8,443 nucleotides of DNA from Chloroflexota bacterium (GTDB taxonomy: Bacteria; Chloroflexota; UBA6077), in contig JAJYNT010000254.1 in the NCBI GenBank assembly GCA_021786215.1, positions 1-8,443 on the forward strand, written 5' to 3'. This document shows, one piece after another, positions 1-6,963 of the stretch. The number at the start of each line of letters is the position of its first letter. Within the stretch, counting starts at the first letter, position 1. The notes beneath the pieces were generated by a model. It did no database searches. It was not told the DNA's origin and saw only the letters and a list, made by a program, of their open reading frames with translations. A program made the position numbers and the translations under genes.

Positions 1-4
1 GGCT

Positions 5-472
5 ATGGAGAGTTCCCGAAAGCATTTTGCTGTCTACGTCGAGTTCGCCCTGTTCCACATCGCCGTGGCCGTCGCCATCGCTGGCAGCTTCGCCCATCCC
101 TACGCCAGAGGCTTGCTGACCCAGCCGGTGGTGTACACCGGCTGCTTCTTCCTGGCTCTCGGCTTCCTGATGGGGCTTCTTCGGCTGCGACGCCGGCTGG
201 TCAGGCCCGAGATGAGGCTCCTCAGCACCCCGGACGACTACTTCGCTGTCTGCGCGATCACTCTCTATTTCGCGCTGGCCTTCTGGGGTCTGCTGACCGA
301 CAGCTTCATGGGACTGTCCACATACTTCGGCTTCACGGCGCTGCTGCTAATCTACGTCCCGACCAGCAAGGTCTCCCACTACCTCTACATGCCATTCACC
401 CGCTTCTACCACGGCTACCTGTTCGGTCGTCGGGGAGTGATGGCTTGGGCCAGGCCCGGGGGGAGGTACTGA
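5..472 (+). CDS. NarI/DsrM-like cytochrome b membrane subunit, probably 5'-partial
   Basis: Likely the heme b membrane subunit that exchanges electrons between the quinone pool and the Fe-S protein encoded next. The 155 visible residues contain four hydrophobic segments (about 10-30, 43-61, 80-97, 104-120) and a basic C-terminal tail. Recalled E. coli NarI and DsrM sequences line up: the first segment (FHIAVAVAIAGSF) matches the NarI segment with heme ligands His56/His66, and VPTSKVSH at 118-125 matches the segment ending in ligand His205. H18 and H125 fit one ligand pair. The other pair appears as S28 and Y107. NarI and DsrM have an extra N-terminal membrane segment; the frame stays open to the left edge and no ribosome binding site is visible, so the ATG at 5 may be internal and the gene probably starts outside the window. 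The stop lies 1 base before the next start, so the two are cotranscribed. HdrE or HmeC are alternative family names. Confidence 0.72.
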   Translation: MESSRKHFAVYVEFALFHIAVAVAIAGSFAHPYARGLLTQPVVYTGCFFLALGFLMGLLRLRRRLVRPEMRLLSTPDDYFAVCAITLYFALAFWGLLTDSFMGLSTYFGFTALLLIYVPTSKVSHYLYMPFTRFYHGYLFGRRGVMAWARPGGRY

Positions 473-473
473 G

Positions 474-2138
474 ATGGCAACCGCATCTGTTCTCCCTGCC
501 GAGGTCACCGAGGCGGGCAGGAAGGCTCTGAAGCTGCTGGACTCCAAGCTCACCCGGCAGCTGGCCGTCAACATGCACGCCTGCGTCCACTGCGGGATGT
601 GCTTCGAGTCGTGCCACTACTTCCTGTCCACCGGGGACCCCACGCTTACCCCGGCCTACAAGGCCGAGCAATTCCGGCGTCTCTACAAGCGGCGGTATGA
701 CTGGATGGGCAAGCTGATCCCCGGCTGGGTCCACGCCGCGGAACCGACCGAGGAGCAGCTGGAAAAGCTGTATGATGCCGCCTTCGGCTCCTGCACCATG
801 TGCCGGCGCTGCAACCTGAACTGCCCGATGGGGCTGGACATGGGGCTGATGATGCGTGCGGCCAGGTCGATCCTCACCGGCCTCGATCGCATCCCTTCCG
901 GGCTGAAGGCCACCGTCAACGCCCACCTGGAGACGGGCAACAATATGGGCGTCAGCCGGGAGGACTTCGTCGAGACCGTCGAGTGGATCGAGGAGGAGTT
1001 GCAGAAGGATCTGGGGGACCCCAACTTCCGGATCCCCATCGATAGGCCCGGTACCCAGTACTTGATGTTCCTGAACCCTCGAGAGGTCAAGTTCTATCCG
1101 CTGCTGTTCATGGCCCAGTTCAAGACCTGCTACGCGGCGGGCCAGAGCTGGGGCCTCTCCAGCACCGCCTGGGACGCCACCAACTACGGCCTCTTCTCCG
1201 GTGACGATGAGGCATGCAAGAAGATCGTGACCAGGACCCTGGAGGAGGCAGTTCGGCTGGGGGCCGAGACCCTTGTCATGACGGAGTGCGGTCACGGCTA
1301 TCGGGTCTACCGATGGGAGGCGCCTAACTGGTACGGCAAGCCGATGCCGGTCCGGGTGAGGAGCTACGTTGATCTGGTCGCAGAGCACATACGGGAGGGC
1401 CGGCTCAATCTGGACCGCACTCGCAACACCGATCCGGTCACCTACCACGATCCATGCAACCAGGCCCGGAGTGGCGGCATCGTGGCAGAGCCCCGCTACA
1501 TCTTGTGGCGTGCCGTGATGGACTTCCGGGAAATGGAGCCGCACGGCATCAACAACTACTGTTGCGGGGGCGGTGGCGGCGCCCTGACCATGCCGGAGTT
1601 CCGAGAGCGGCGGCTGGCCGCCGCCAGGACCAAGGCCGAACAGATCAGGGCCACCGGGGCAAAGATCGTCGCCACCTCCTGCCACAACTGCATCGACCAG
1701 CTCAACGAGGTCAGCCGGCACTATGAGCTGGGCGTACAAGTGAAGAACATCTGCGAGCTGGTGGCCGATGCGATCGTGCTCCCCTCGGAGGATGGGGCCT
1801 CAGACTCGCGAGCTGGTCCGGCGGAGAAGGAGGTCGCGGTTGACGACAAGGGCTTCATCCGGAACCCGGAGGAGTGGTCGCCGGAGGCAGCCACGTTCGT
1901 CGCTAGGCGGGTCGGCTACGGGCAGGCCCTGGATCCACTGACCGAGGCGCATTGGCGGGTGATCGACGGCGTTCGCTCCTACTACCAGCGAAACGGGGTT
2001 GCGCCGACGCGCCTAGAGCTGTGTGTCGAGCTGGGACTGACCAAGAAGGAGTTCTATCGACTCTTCCCGGGCACAATGAAGACCGTCTTGCGGGTAGCCG
2101 GATTGCCGAGGTCGGCTGATCCTCTAGCACGACAGTAG
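474..2138 (+). CDS. DsrK/HdrD-like Fe-S oxidoreductase fused to a cysteine-less DsrC/TusE-like domain
   Basis: Cytoplasmic catalytic subunit of a DsrMK/HdrDE-type module, expected to carry out thiol-disulfide redox chemistry with electrons from the cytochrome b upstream. Two 4Fe-4S ferredoxin-type motifs lie at C37/C40/C43/C47 and C107/C110/C113/C117. A degenerate first cysteine-rich (CCG) domain spans about 200-300 (C219, C272). A complete second CCG domain has C328, the pair C363-C364 followed by a glycine run, and C403/C406, giving CX34CCX38CXXC, the type that holds the non-cubane cluster in HdrB. After a polar linker (about 435-453), residues 454-547 match DsrC/TusE: GFIRNPEEW, EAHWRVIDGVRSYY, FYRLFPG and VAGLPR. 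The two C-terminal DsrC cysteines are replaced (L539, P550) and a loop before FYRLFPG is about 8 residues shorter. The start follows GGGAGGT at 461-467. No DsrJ, DsrO or DsrP gene follows. The physiological substrate is unknown. Confidence 0.85.
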   Translation: MATASVLPAEVTEAGRKALKLLDSKLTRQLAVNMHACVHCGMCFESCHYFLSTGDPTLTPAYKAEQFRRLYKRRYDWMGKLIPGWVHAAEPTEEQLEKLYDAAFGSCTMCRRCNLNCPMGLDMGLMMRAARSILTGLDRIPSGLKATVNAHLETGNNMGVSREDFVETVEWIEEELQKDLGDPNFRIPIDRPGTQYLMFLNPREVKFYPLLFMAQFKTCYAAGQSWGLSSTAWDATNYGLFSGDDEACKKIVTRTLEEAVRLGAETLVMTECGHGYRVYRWEAPNWYGKPMPVRVRSYVDLVAEHIREGRLNLDRTRNTDPVTYHDPCNQARSGGIVAEPRYILWRAVMDFREMEPHGINNYCCGGGGGALTMPEFRERRLAAARTKAEQIRATGAKIVATSCHNCIDQLNEVSRHYELGVQVKNICELVADAIVLPSEDGASDSRAGPAEKEVAVDDKGFIRNPEEWSPEAATFVARRVGYGQALDPLTEAHWRVIDGVRSYYQRNGVAPTRLELCVELGLTKKEFYRLFPGTMKTVLRVAGLPRSADPLARQ

Positions 2139-2169
2139 CCAGAATCGTCCGTGGCTTGAAGAGCGAGAA

Positions 2170-2217
2170 CCTCCTGGGTTGTGGTTAAGTGTCTGACGAC
2201 TTACCCAACCCAGGGGG
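2170..2217 (+). terminator. Long bulged hairpin after the DsrK-like gene
   Basis: Arms 2170-2190 and 2199-2217 pair over about 19 positions with two single-base bulges (T2182, T2185), one G-T wobble and an 8-base loop. It begins 31 bases after the stop codon, where a transcript end would be expected. No T-run follows, so it is not a classical intrinsic terminator. It could stabilise the 3' end, act with Rho, or be a palindromic repeat remnant. Confidence 0.35.
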
Positions 2218-2473
2218 AGTCTCCTGGCCATGGCGTCCCCCGAAAACTGGGAAGGATGATTTGTTAGGATGGCTGTGCCGAGGAGTCGCAGGAGGAGTGG
2301 GCATGGTTCGCGGGCAGAGTGGCCTCACGAGGGGATGGGATGCCTGGACCCCCGCCTTCGTCACAAGAACTCCCCAAGAACTGTCTTGACAACGGAGTAC
2401 GCCATACCCCCTCCACGACAGAGGAGGTGGCTGGCTGCCAGCGCGCACGCGCCGAAGACGTTAACCGTGAGTA

Positions 2474-2502
2474 TGGACATTTGCCGTATCTGGCGTGATA
2501 AT
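2474..2502 (+). promoter_or_regulatory. Candidate sigma-70-type promoter
   Basis: TGGACA (2474-2479) and GATAAT (2497-2502) each differ from consensus by one base and are separated by the ideal 17 bases. Transcription would start near 2509. A GGAGG at 2519-2523 and a GTG at 2534 follow at usable spacing, leading into the disrupted toxin-like frame. This is a sequence match only. Confidence 0.45.
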
Positions 2503-2533
2503 CGGTGCGAGACGGGATGGAGGCGGCGGGCCG

Positions 2534-2770
2534 GTGCCGTACAGGCGAGTTCGGGAGCAGGGGATCGTCTTCTACTTCAAGTAGGACGACCGGCACCCCG
2601 ATCTCCTGCACATCCACGCGCGGCACTTGACCGACATAGATGACGCTCTCGACGTCTTCTTCGACCCAGATCGCCAGGACGAGTGGAACGAGGAACACCG
2701 GCGGTGGGAGCCCCAGTCCACGTCCCACATGCTGTATACGAGAGGCCGATCATCTCGATGTTTCCTCTAT
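2534..2770 (+). pseudogene. Decayed BrnT/DUF4258-like toxin fragment
   Basis: One frame starting at GTG 2534 (GGAGG 10 bases upstream) reads VPYRRVREQGIVFYFK, then an in-frame TAG at 2582-2584, then DDRHPDLLHIHARHLTDIDD, followed by ALDVFFDPDRQDEWNEEHRRW. From memory, small BrnT/DUF4258-type proteins have an aromatic-x-W-D start, a histidine-containing helix, an E/D-rich helix and a FFDP motif in this order. The stop falls where the family has tryptophan, so a single TGG to TAG change explains it. The C-terminal third (after about 2720) no longer resembles the family, and no BrnA-like antitoxin follows. The assignment rests on weak motif similarity; a chance open frame is possible. If real, this is a relic of a toxin-antitoxin gene with its promoter still in place. 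Confidence 0.32.
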
Positions 2771-2893
2771 CCGCAGCACCGGCCTCGAGGCTTCTCGTTC
2801 GCTCCCCCTTTCGCACGAGTCTCTCCATGCCGAAGAACAATCGGGATGGTTCACACCGAAGGGAAGATAGGGTAACAGTGGATGCATGTGGCA

Positions 2894-2945
2894 TCGGGGC
2901 TTGTCCCCGACGGGTAGCCACGTCGCCCACAGGGGGCGACGCTAC
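2894..2945. repeat. Two adjacent palindromes (dispersed-repeat type)
   Basis: The first palindrome is TCGGGG (2894-2899), loop CTTGT, CCCCGA (2905-2910). Four bases on, the second pairs GTAG (2914-2917) with CTAC (2942-2945) and CGTCGCCC (2921-2928) with GGGCGACG (2934-2941), with a 3-base CCA bulge on the left arm and a 5-base loop. GTAG...CTAC ends also frame the palindrome after dnaK, which suggests a dispersed palindromic repeat family. They lie in non-coding DNA with no nearby gene end that would explain them as terminators. Confidence 0.5.
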
Positions 2946-3224
2946 AACCGTTACCACTGTCCTGAACCATCCCGACACGGTGAGAGAGAACGCAACCTCC
3001 TTCGCCTCCTGGACAAGGTTGAGACTTGGATCGGGACGGCTCGTGCGACTGTAGGTGATGGTCTGGGTGATCTTCACGGCAGGGATCGCGCCCTACCCGG
3101 TTTCGAGCATGGACGGAGAATAGAGAGTATCGAATGCTTCGCGCCTACCGCTCCCACCGCTCCTCTCTGGGGACGGCTTCCCAATCCCGGAAACCTGAGC
3201 AGTGACACGCATCCCCTGAACGTA

Positions 3225-3253
3225 TTGACAGTGCGAAACCCCCGTGTTAACCT
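3225..3253 (+). promoter_or_regulatory. hrcA operon promoter
   Basis: A perfect -35 TTGACA (3225-3230), a 17-base spacer and a weak -10 TAACCT (3248-3253) that is rescued by a TGN extension at 3245-3247. The predicted start of transcription is near 3260, inside the CIRCE that begins one base after the -10. HrcA bound there would block polymerase directly, the usual layout of CIRCE-controlled promoters. Confidence 0.7.
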
Positions 3254-3254
3254 C

Positions 3255-3281
3255 TTAGCACTCTAACCATGAGAGTGCTAA
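3255..3281. promoter_or_regulatory. CIRCE operator (HrcA binding site)
   Basis: TTAGCACTC, nine bases, GAGTGCTAA: a perfect match to the CIRCE consensus, with no mismatch in either arm. It overlaps the predicted transcription start and sits in front of hrcA. In the known mechanism HrcA binds CIRCE as a dimer and represses until heat or unfolded protein removes active HrcA. It is the only copy I found in the window. Confidence 0.97.
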
Positions 3282-3343
3282 TGCGCGATTGGCTCTTGGC
3301 CGGGCATCGCCAAGTAGTCAGCCGGGTTAGGGGGAACACTGGA

Positions 3344-4363
3344 TTGGATCTGACAACGCGGCAGCAGGCGATCCTCAAGCGAGTCGTGGAGGATTACATT
3401 CTCACGGCCATTCCCGTTCCTTCGGAAAAGATCGTGGGGCGGGCCGGGCTGAAGGTCAGCTCGGCGACCATCCGCAACGAGATGATGGAGCTGGAAGAGC
3501 TGGGTCTGTTGACCCACCCTCACACCTCGGCGGGCCGCGTCCCTTCCGATATAGGGTATAGATACTACATCGAGCACTTGATGACGGAGGGTGGGCTCAG
3601 CTCTGTAGAAGAGCAAACCGTCTGGCATCAATTCCATCAGGTAGAAGCCGAGGTCGACGAGTGGGGTCCGTTGGCGGCGGCCGTGATGGCTCAGATGGCG
3701 CGGACGGCTGCACTGGTCACCAAGCTGCACACGCCGGAAGATCGGGTCAAGCGGATTGAGCTGGTGTCCGTCCAGGACGACCTGGCGCTGGTGGTGCTGA
3801 TATTGCGCTCGGGCGGTCTGCAGCAGCGAATGCTCCGGCTGGAGGTTCCGGCCAGCCGGGAGAAGCTGATCAAGTTGGCCAACAAGCTCACCGATCTCCT
3901 GGAAGGCAAGAACTCCTCTGAGGTGCTTCAGAGGGCGGTGGTCCTCCAGGGTTTCGAGCGGGAGTTGACCAGCCTGGTCGCTCGATTGATTCAGCAGAGC
4001 GAGCGAAGCTGGAGCGATGCCATCTACTATGAGGGCATCGGATACGTTTCTAGCGAGCCCGAGTTTGGTAGGGCTGAGCGGTTGATGGCCCTGATGGAGG
4101 CGCTTCAGCGGGGAATTGTGCTGGCGCCTCTCCTGGGAGACATTTTGGGCAGCGGTGGCCTGAGGGTGATCATCGGCCGAGAGAACGAGGCCGAGGAGAT
4201 GCAGGGTTGCAGCCTGGTGCTGACCCGCTACGGTCTCTCGAGGCAGGCTGCCGGGGTTGTGGGCATTGTTGGCCCCACCCGAATGAAATACTGGCGGGCT
4301 GTGTCCCTGGTGCGCTTCATGGCCAACCTACTGGATCAGCTCGTCGAGCAATCGCTACGGTAA
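3344..4363 (+). CDS. hrcA: Heat-inducible transcription repressor HrcA
   Basis: Repressor of the class I heat-shock operon, which binds the CIRCE just upstream and so controls its own synthesis. From the TTG at 3344 it is 339 residues, close to the family norm of about 340. The N-terminal winged helix covers residues 1-75 (LTTRQQAILKRVVEDYI, VSSATIRNEMMELEELG, HTSAGRVPSDIGYRYYI). The central region is the GAF-like dimerisation domain, and the C-terminus has the family signature (RVIIGREN, then GIVGPTRMKYWRAVSLVRF). An in-frame ATG at 3269 would add 25 residues but lies inside CIRCE, about 9 bases from the predicted transcription start and without a ribosome binding site. The TTG at 3344 has AGGGGG at 3329-3334, and the protein then begins where HrcA proteins usually begin, so I prefer it. 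The stop is 10 bases before grpE, consistent with one transcript. Confidence 0.95.
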   Translation: MDLTTRQQAILKRVVEDYILTAIPVPSEKIVGRAGLKVSSATIRNEMMELEELGLLTHPHTSAGRVPSDIGYRYYIEHLMTEGGLSSVEEQTVWHQFHQVEAEVDEWGPLAAAVMAQMARTAALVTKLHTPEDRVKRIELVSVQDDLALVVLILRSGGLQQRMLRLEVPASREKLIKLANKLTDLLEGKNSSEVLQRAVVLQGFERELTSLVARLIQQSERSWSDAIYYEGIGYVSSEPEFGRAERLMALMEALQRGIVLAPLLGDILGSGGLRVIIGRENEAEEMQGCSLVLTRYGLSRQAAGVVGIVGPTRMKYWRAVSLVRFMANLLDQLVEQSLR

Positions 4364-4373
4364 CGGAGGAAGC

Positions 4374-4952
4374 ATGGCTAACCAGCAAGGAGCCGCTGAG
4401 ACCCCGGATGCAGGTGGACAACGGCCAGAGGCTGCCACAGACGAGGAGAAAGTCGCTACAGCCGGGAGCGAGGATCTCGACGCTCTTCGAACCCAACTGG
4501 AAGAGGAGAAGACTCGAGCCGAGAAGTGTCTGTCCAACTGGCAGAGAGCCGAAGCGGACCTGTCCAACTTCAAGAGGCGGGCCGAGCAGGAGCGGGGCGA
4601 TCTGATAAAGTTTGCCAACTCCTCGCTGATCGGCAAGTTGCTGCCGGTTCTGGACGACTTCGATCGGGCGATGGGCGCGGTGCCTGAGGAGGTGCGCACC
4701 CAGGGCTGGATCGAGGGGATCAAGCTCATTGATCGCAAGCTCCGATCTTTCCTGGAGCAGGAGGGAGTTACCCCAATCGAGGCCCTCGGCAAGGAGTTCG
4801 ATCCCCATGTACACGAGGCGGTGATGAGGGAAGACGGCGAGGGCGACGTCGACGTCGTGGTTGAGGAGTTTCAGAAGGGTTACAAGCTGCACGACCGGGT
4901 AATCAGGCCAACAATGGTGAGGGTTGGCAGACGAAGCAGCAAATCTGAGTAA
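4374..4952 (+). CDS. grpE: Nucleotide exchange factor GrpE
   Basis: Homodimeric cofactor that releases ADP from DnaK and resets the chaperone cycle. The protein has 192 residues, a normal length. Residues 1-32 are a polar, low-complexity N-terminus. Residues 33-80 form the long charged coiled-coil helix (NWQRAEADLSNFKRRAEQE). Residues 81-130 form the helical bundle (LLPVLDDFDRAM). Residues 131-187 are the beta-domain that inserts into the DnaK cleft, with the family signature FDPHVHEAV at 142-150 and the C-terminal GYKLHDRVIRPTMVRVG. The ATG is preceded by GGAGGA at 4365-4370 with tight spacing. It lies between hrcA and dnaK with gaps of 10 and 21 bases, so its dose is tied to both. Nothing looks unusual. 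Confidence 0.96.
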   Translation: MANQQGAAETPDAGGQRPEAATDEEKVATAGSEDLDALRTQLEEEKTRAEKCLSNWQRAEADLSNFKRRAEQERGDLIKFANSSLIGKLLPVLDDFDRAMGAVPEEVRTQGWIEGIKLIDRKLRSFLEQEGVTPIEALGKEFDPHVHEAVMREDGEGDVDVVVEEFQKGYKLHDRVIRPTMVRVGRRSSKSE

Positions 4953-4973
4953 TCTGGAAAGGGAGTGATAGGC

Positions 4974-6869
4974 ATGCCGAGGGTCATCGGGATTGATTTG
5001 GGTACAACAAACTCGGTAGTGGCTGTCATGGAAGGCGGCGAGCCCGTCGTCATACCCAACTCCGAGGGCGGGCGGCTTACCCCTTCGGTGGTAGCCATTT
5101 CCAAGAGCGGGGAGCGGCTGGTGGGCCAGGTGGCCAAGCGCCAGTCGATCACCAATCCTGACAACACGATTTTTTCCATCAAGCGGTTCATGGGACGAAA
5201 GTTCCGCGATTCCCACGTGGAACGGGATCGGAAGCTGGTGCCCTATAAGTTGAGCGAGGCACCCAACGGCGACGTTCAGGTCTCCATGGGCGACCGGACC
5301 TACTCGCCACCAGAGATTTCGGCCATGATCCTGCAGAAACTGAAGGCGGATGCGGAGGCATATCTGGGCGAGAAGGTCACCGAGGCTGTGATCACCGTCC
5401 CTGCCTACTTCAACGATAGCCAGCGACAGGCCACGAAGGATGCGGGCACGATCGCCGGGCTCAACGTTCTCAGGATAATCAACGAGCCCACGGCCGCTTC
5501 CCTGGCCTACGGTCTCGATAAGAAGAAGGAAGAGACCATCGCTGTGTACGACCTGGGCGGTGGCACCTTCGATATCTCCATTCTCCAGCTGGGCGAGGGC
5601 GTCTTCGAGGTGAAATCCACCAATGGCGACACCCACCTGGGCGGGGATGACTTCGACCAGAAGGTCATCGACTGGCTGGCCGACGAGTTTAGGAGGGAGA
5701 ACGGCATCGATCTACGCCAGGACAGGATGGCGCTGCAGCGACTCAAGGAGGCGGCGGAGAAGGCGAAGGTGGAGCTCTCCTCCACCATGTCCACCGAGGT
5801 GAATCTGCCCTTCATTACCGCGGATGCCAGCGGCCCCAAGCACCTGACCATGACGCTGACCAGGGCCAAGCTGGAGCAGTTGACGGCCGATCTGAAAGAG
5901 CGAAGCATTGGTCCGGTCAAGCAGGCGCTCTCGGATGCAGGACTCTCTTCCCCGCAGGTGGACGAAGTGATCCTGGTCGGCGGGCAGACCCGAATGCCGG
6001 CGGTCCAGGAGGCGGTGAAGAAGCTGTTCGGCAAGGAGCCTCACAAGGGGGTCAACCCGGATGAGGTGGTGGCCATTGGGGCCGCGATCCAGGCGGGTGT
6101 TCTGAAGGGCGAGGTGAGGGATGTCCTGCTGTTGGACGTGACGCCTCTATCCCTGGGCATCGAGACCCTGGGCGGGGTGGTGAGCAAGCTGATCGAGCGG
6201 AACACCACTATTCCCACATCGAAGAGCCAGGTCTACTCCACCGCGTCGGACAACCAGACGAGTGTGGAGATCCATGTGCTCCAGGGTGAGCGCCCAATGG
6301 CCTCTGAGAACAAGAGCCTCGGTCGTTTCATTCTGGACGGCATCCCGCCGGCACCCCGAGGGCTTCCTCAGATCGAGGTGACCTTCGACATCGATGCCAA
6401 CGGAATCCTAAACGTTTCCGCCAAGGATAAGGCCACCGGCAAGGAGCAAAGGATCACCATCCAGGCTTCCAGCGGGCTGAGCAAGGAAGAGATCGACAAG
6501 ATGGTGAAGGAGGCCGAGCTCCACGCGGCCGAGGATCAGCGGAAGCGGGATGAGGCCGAGGCCAGGAACGTTGCGGATACGGCTGCCTACCAGGCCGAGA
6601 AAATGCTTAAGGACCTGGGAGACAAGGTTCCGGCGGACATCAAGAACGAGGTCGAGGGCAAGATCGCGGCGGTTCGTTCGGCCCTGCAGGGGCAGGATGT
6701 GGATTATATGCGACGGACCGCCGACGAGCTCAACAGCTCGCTGCAGAAGATCGGTCAGCACATGTACGGCCAGCAGGGCCAGGGCGGGCAGACTCCTCCT
6801 GGAGGAGAGCAGCCCGGAGGCCACGGGCCGGACGAGGGGACCGTCGAGGGCGAGTTCCGGGAAGTGTAA
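4974..6869 (+). CDS. dnaK: Molecular chaperone DnaK (Hsp70)
   Basis: ATP-driven chaperone that binds exposed hydrophobic segments in the cytoplasm. It has 631 residues, full length. The ATPase domain (1-380) shows the phosphate-1 loop GIDLGTTNS (6-14), K70, VTVP-type strand [19 protein letters not shown] (140-158), the phosphate-2 loop DLGGGTFD (193-200, T198 matching E. coli T199) and the adenosine motif LVGGQTRMP (334-342). The linker is [10 protein letters not shown] (381-390), then the substrate-binding beta-domain (to about 500), the helical lid, and a Gly/Gln/Pro-rich tail ending in EGEFREV. Residues about 76-104 contain an insertion that Bacillus DnaK lacks and that most diderm DnaKs have. 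I chose ATG 4974 because GGGAG at 4961-4965 is well spaced and the protein then begins [10 protein letters not shown]; a GTG at 4965 overlaps that ribosome binding site. Confidence 0.98.
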   Translation: MPRVIGIDLGTTNSVVAVMEGGEPVVIPNSEGGRLTPSVVAISKSGERLVGQVAKRQSITNPDNTIFSIKRFMGRKFRDSHVERDRKLVPYKLSEAPNGDVQVSMGDRTYSPPEISAMILQKLKADAEAYLGEKVTEAVITVPAYFNDSQRQATKDAGTIAGLNVLRIINEPTAASLAYGLDKKKEETIAVYDLGGGTFDISILQLGEGVFEVKSTNGDTHLGGDDFDQKVIDWLADEFRRENGIDLRQDRMALQRLKEAAEKAKVELSSTMSTEVNLPFITADASGPKHLTMTLTRAKLEQLTADLKERSIGPVKQALSDAGLSSPQVDEVILVGGQTRMPAVQEAVKKLFGKEPHKGVNPDEVVAIGAAIQAGVLKGEVRDVLLLDVTPLSLGIETLGGVVSKLIERNTTIPTSKSQVYSTASDNQTSVEIHVLQGERPMASENKSLGRFILDGIPPAPRGLPQIEVTFDIDANGILNVSAKDKATGKEQRITIQASSGLSKEEIDKMVKEAELHAAEDQRKRDEAEARNVADTAAYQAEKMLKDLGDKVPADIKNEVEGKIAAVRSALQGQDVDYMRRTADELNSSLQKIGQHMYGQQGQGGQTPPGGEQPGGHGPDEGTVEGEFREV

Positions 6870-6893
6870 TGTAAGAGGCTGCTGGATGCCGGT

Positions 6894-6923
6894 TGTAGGG
6901 GCGGTTCCCGAACCGCCCCTACA
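6894..6923. repeat. Perfect 13-bp palindrome after dnaK
   Basis: TGTAGGGGCGGTT (6894-6906), loop CCCG, AACCGCCCCTACA (6911-6923), starting 24 bases after the dnaK stop. No T-run follows, so it is a poor intrinsic terminator, but a 13-bp GC-rich stem would stabilise the dnaK mRNA end and could reduce read-through into dnaJ. The GTAG...CTAC ends and the central GAACCG link it to the palindrome at 8289-8312, which suggests a REP- or MITE-like dispersed repeat. Confidence 0.7.
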
Positions 6924-6963
6924 GATGTGATGGGCAGGCCGTGCAGCGGCCTCGCCAGGTCGA

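Larger units (their letters stand above)
2139..3224. other. Gene-poor region between the redox operon and the heat-shock operon
   Basis: No intact gene could be supported on either strand in about 1.1 kb. The open frames here are short, overlap in several frames and show no convincing family motifs, apart from one disrupted toxin-like frame near 2534-2770. The region holds the hairpin at 2170-2217, an 8-base direct repeat CAAGAACT at 2364-2371 and 2375-2382, a promoter-like site at 2474-2502 and two adjacent palindromes at 2894-2945. Bases 2946-3224 show nothing I can name. The mix of gene debris and palindromes suggests a decaying accessory insertion between two conserved operons. Confidence 0.6.

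Noticed and set aside
396..1739. Long minus-strand open frame (447 codons) opposite the DsrK-like gene
   Set aside because: It is antisense to a gene with clear Fe-S motifs, its translation is Gly/Val/Pro/His-rich without family motifs, and long antisense frames are common in G+C-rich genes.
2303..2389. 28-codon + strand frame with a perfect AGGAGG at 2290-2295, 7 bases before its ATG
   Set aside because: The ribosome binding site is good, but the peptide (MVRGQSGLTRGWDAW..., rich in Thr/Arg/Trp) has no recognisable family, and no promoter could be found. Kept as a note only.
2386..2391. TTGACA, a perfect -35 box, upstream of the gene-poor region's middle
   Set aside because: No acceptable -10 lies 15-19 bases downstream.
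2264..2728. Minus-strand open frame (154 codons) in the gene-poor region
   Set aside because: Its translation shows no domain, it overlaps the + strand promoter and the toxin-like remnant, and it is Pro/Ser/Arg-rich as expected of non-coding G+C-rich DNA.
2894..2945. Two adjacent palindromes considered as a CRISPR-like array
   Set aside because: The two units differ in sequence and there are no regularly spaced repeats or spacers.
2577..3077. Minus-strand open frame (166 codons) running through the palindrome pair
   Set aside because: The first 40 residues look protein-like, but the frame then reads through both palindromes and low-complexity sequence; no family recognised.
2886..3266. + strand frame (126 codons) ending at the CIRCE, containing YHCPEP and a helix-like ERERNLLRLLDKVETWIG
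   Set aside because: Considered as a zinc-ribbon or transposase remnant, but there is only one Cys-containing motif, it starts inside palindromes and runs into the hrcA promoter, so I could not support it.
4317..5636. Minus-strand open frame (439 codons) opposite grpE and dnaK
   Set aside because: It spans two well-identified + strand genes and their gap, and has no recognisable domain; it is a shadow of their codon bias.
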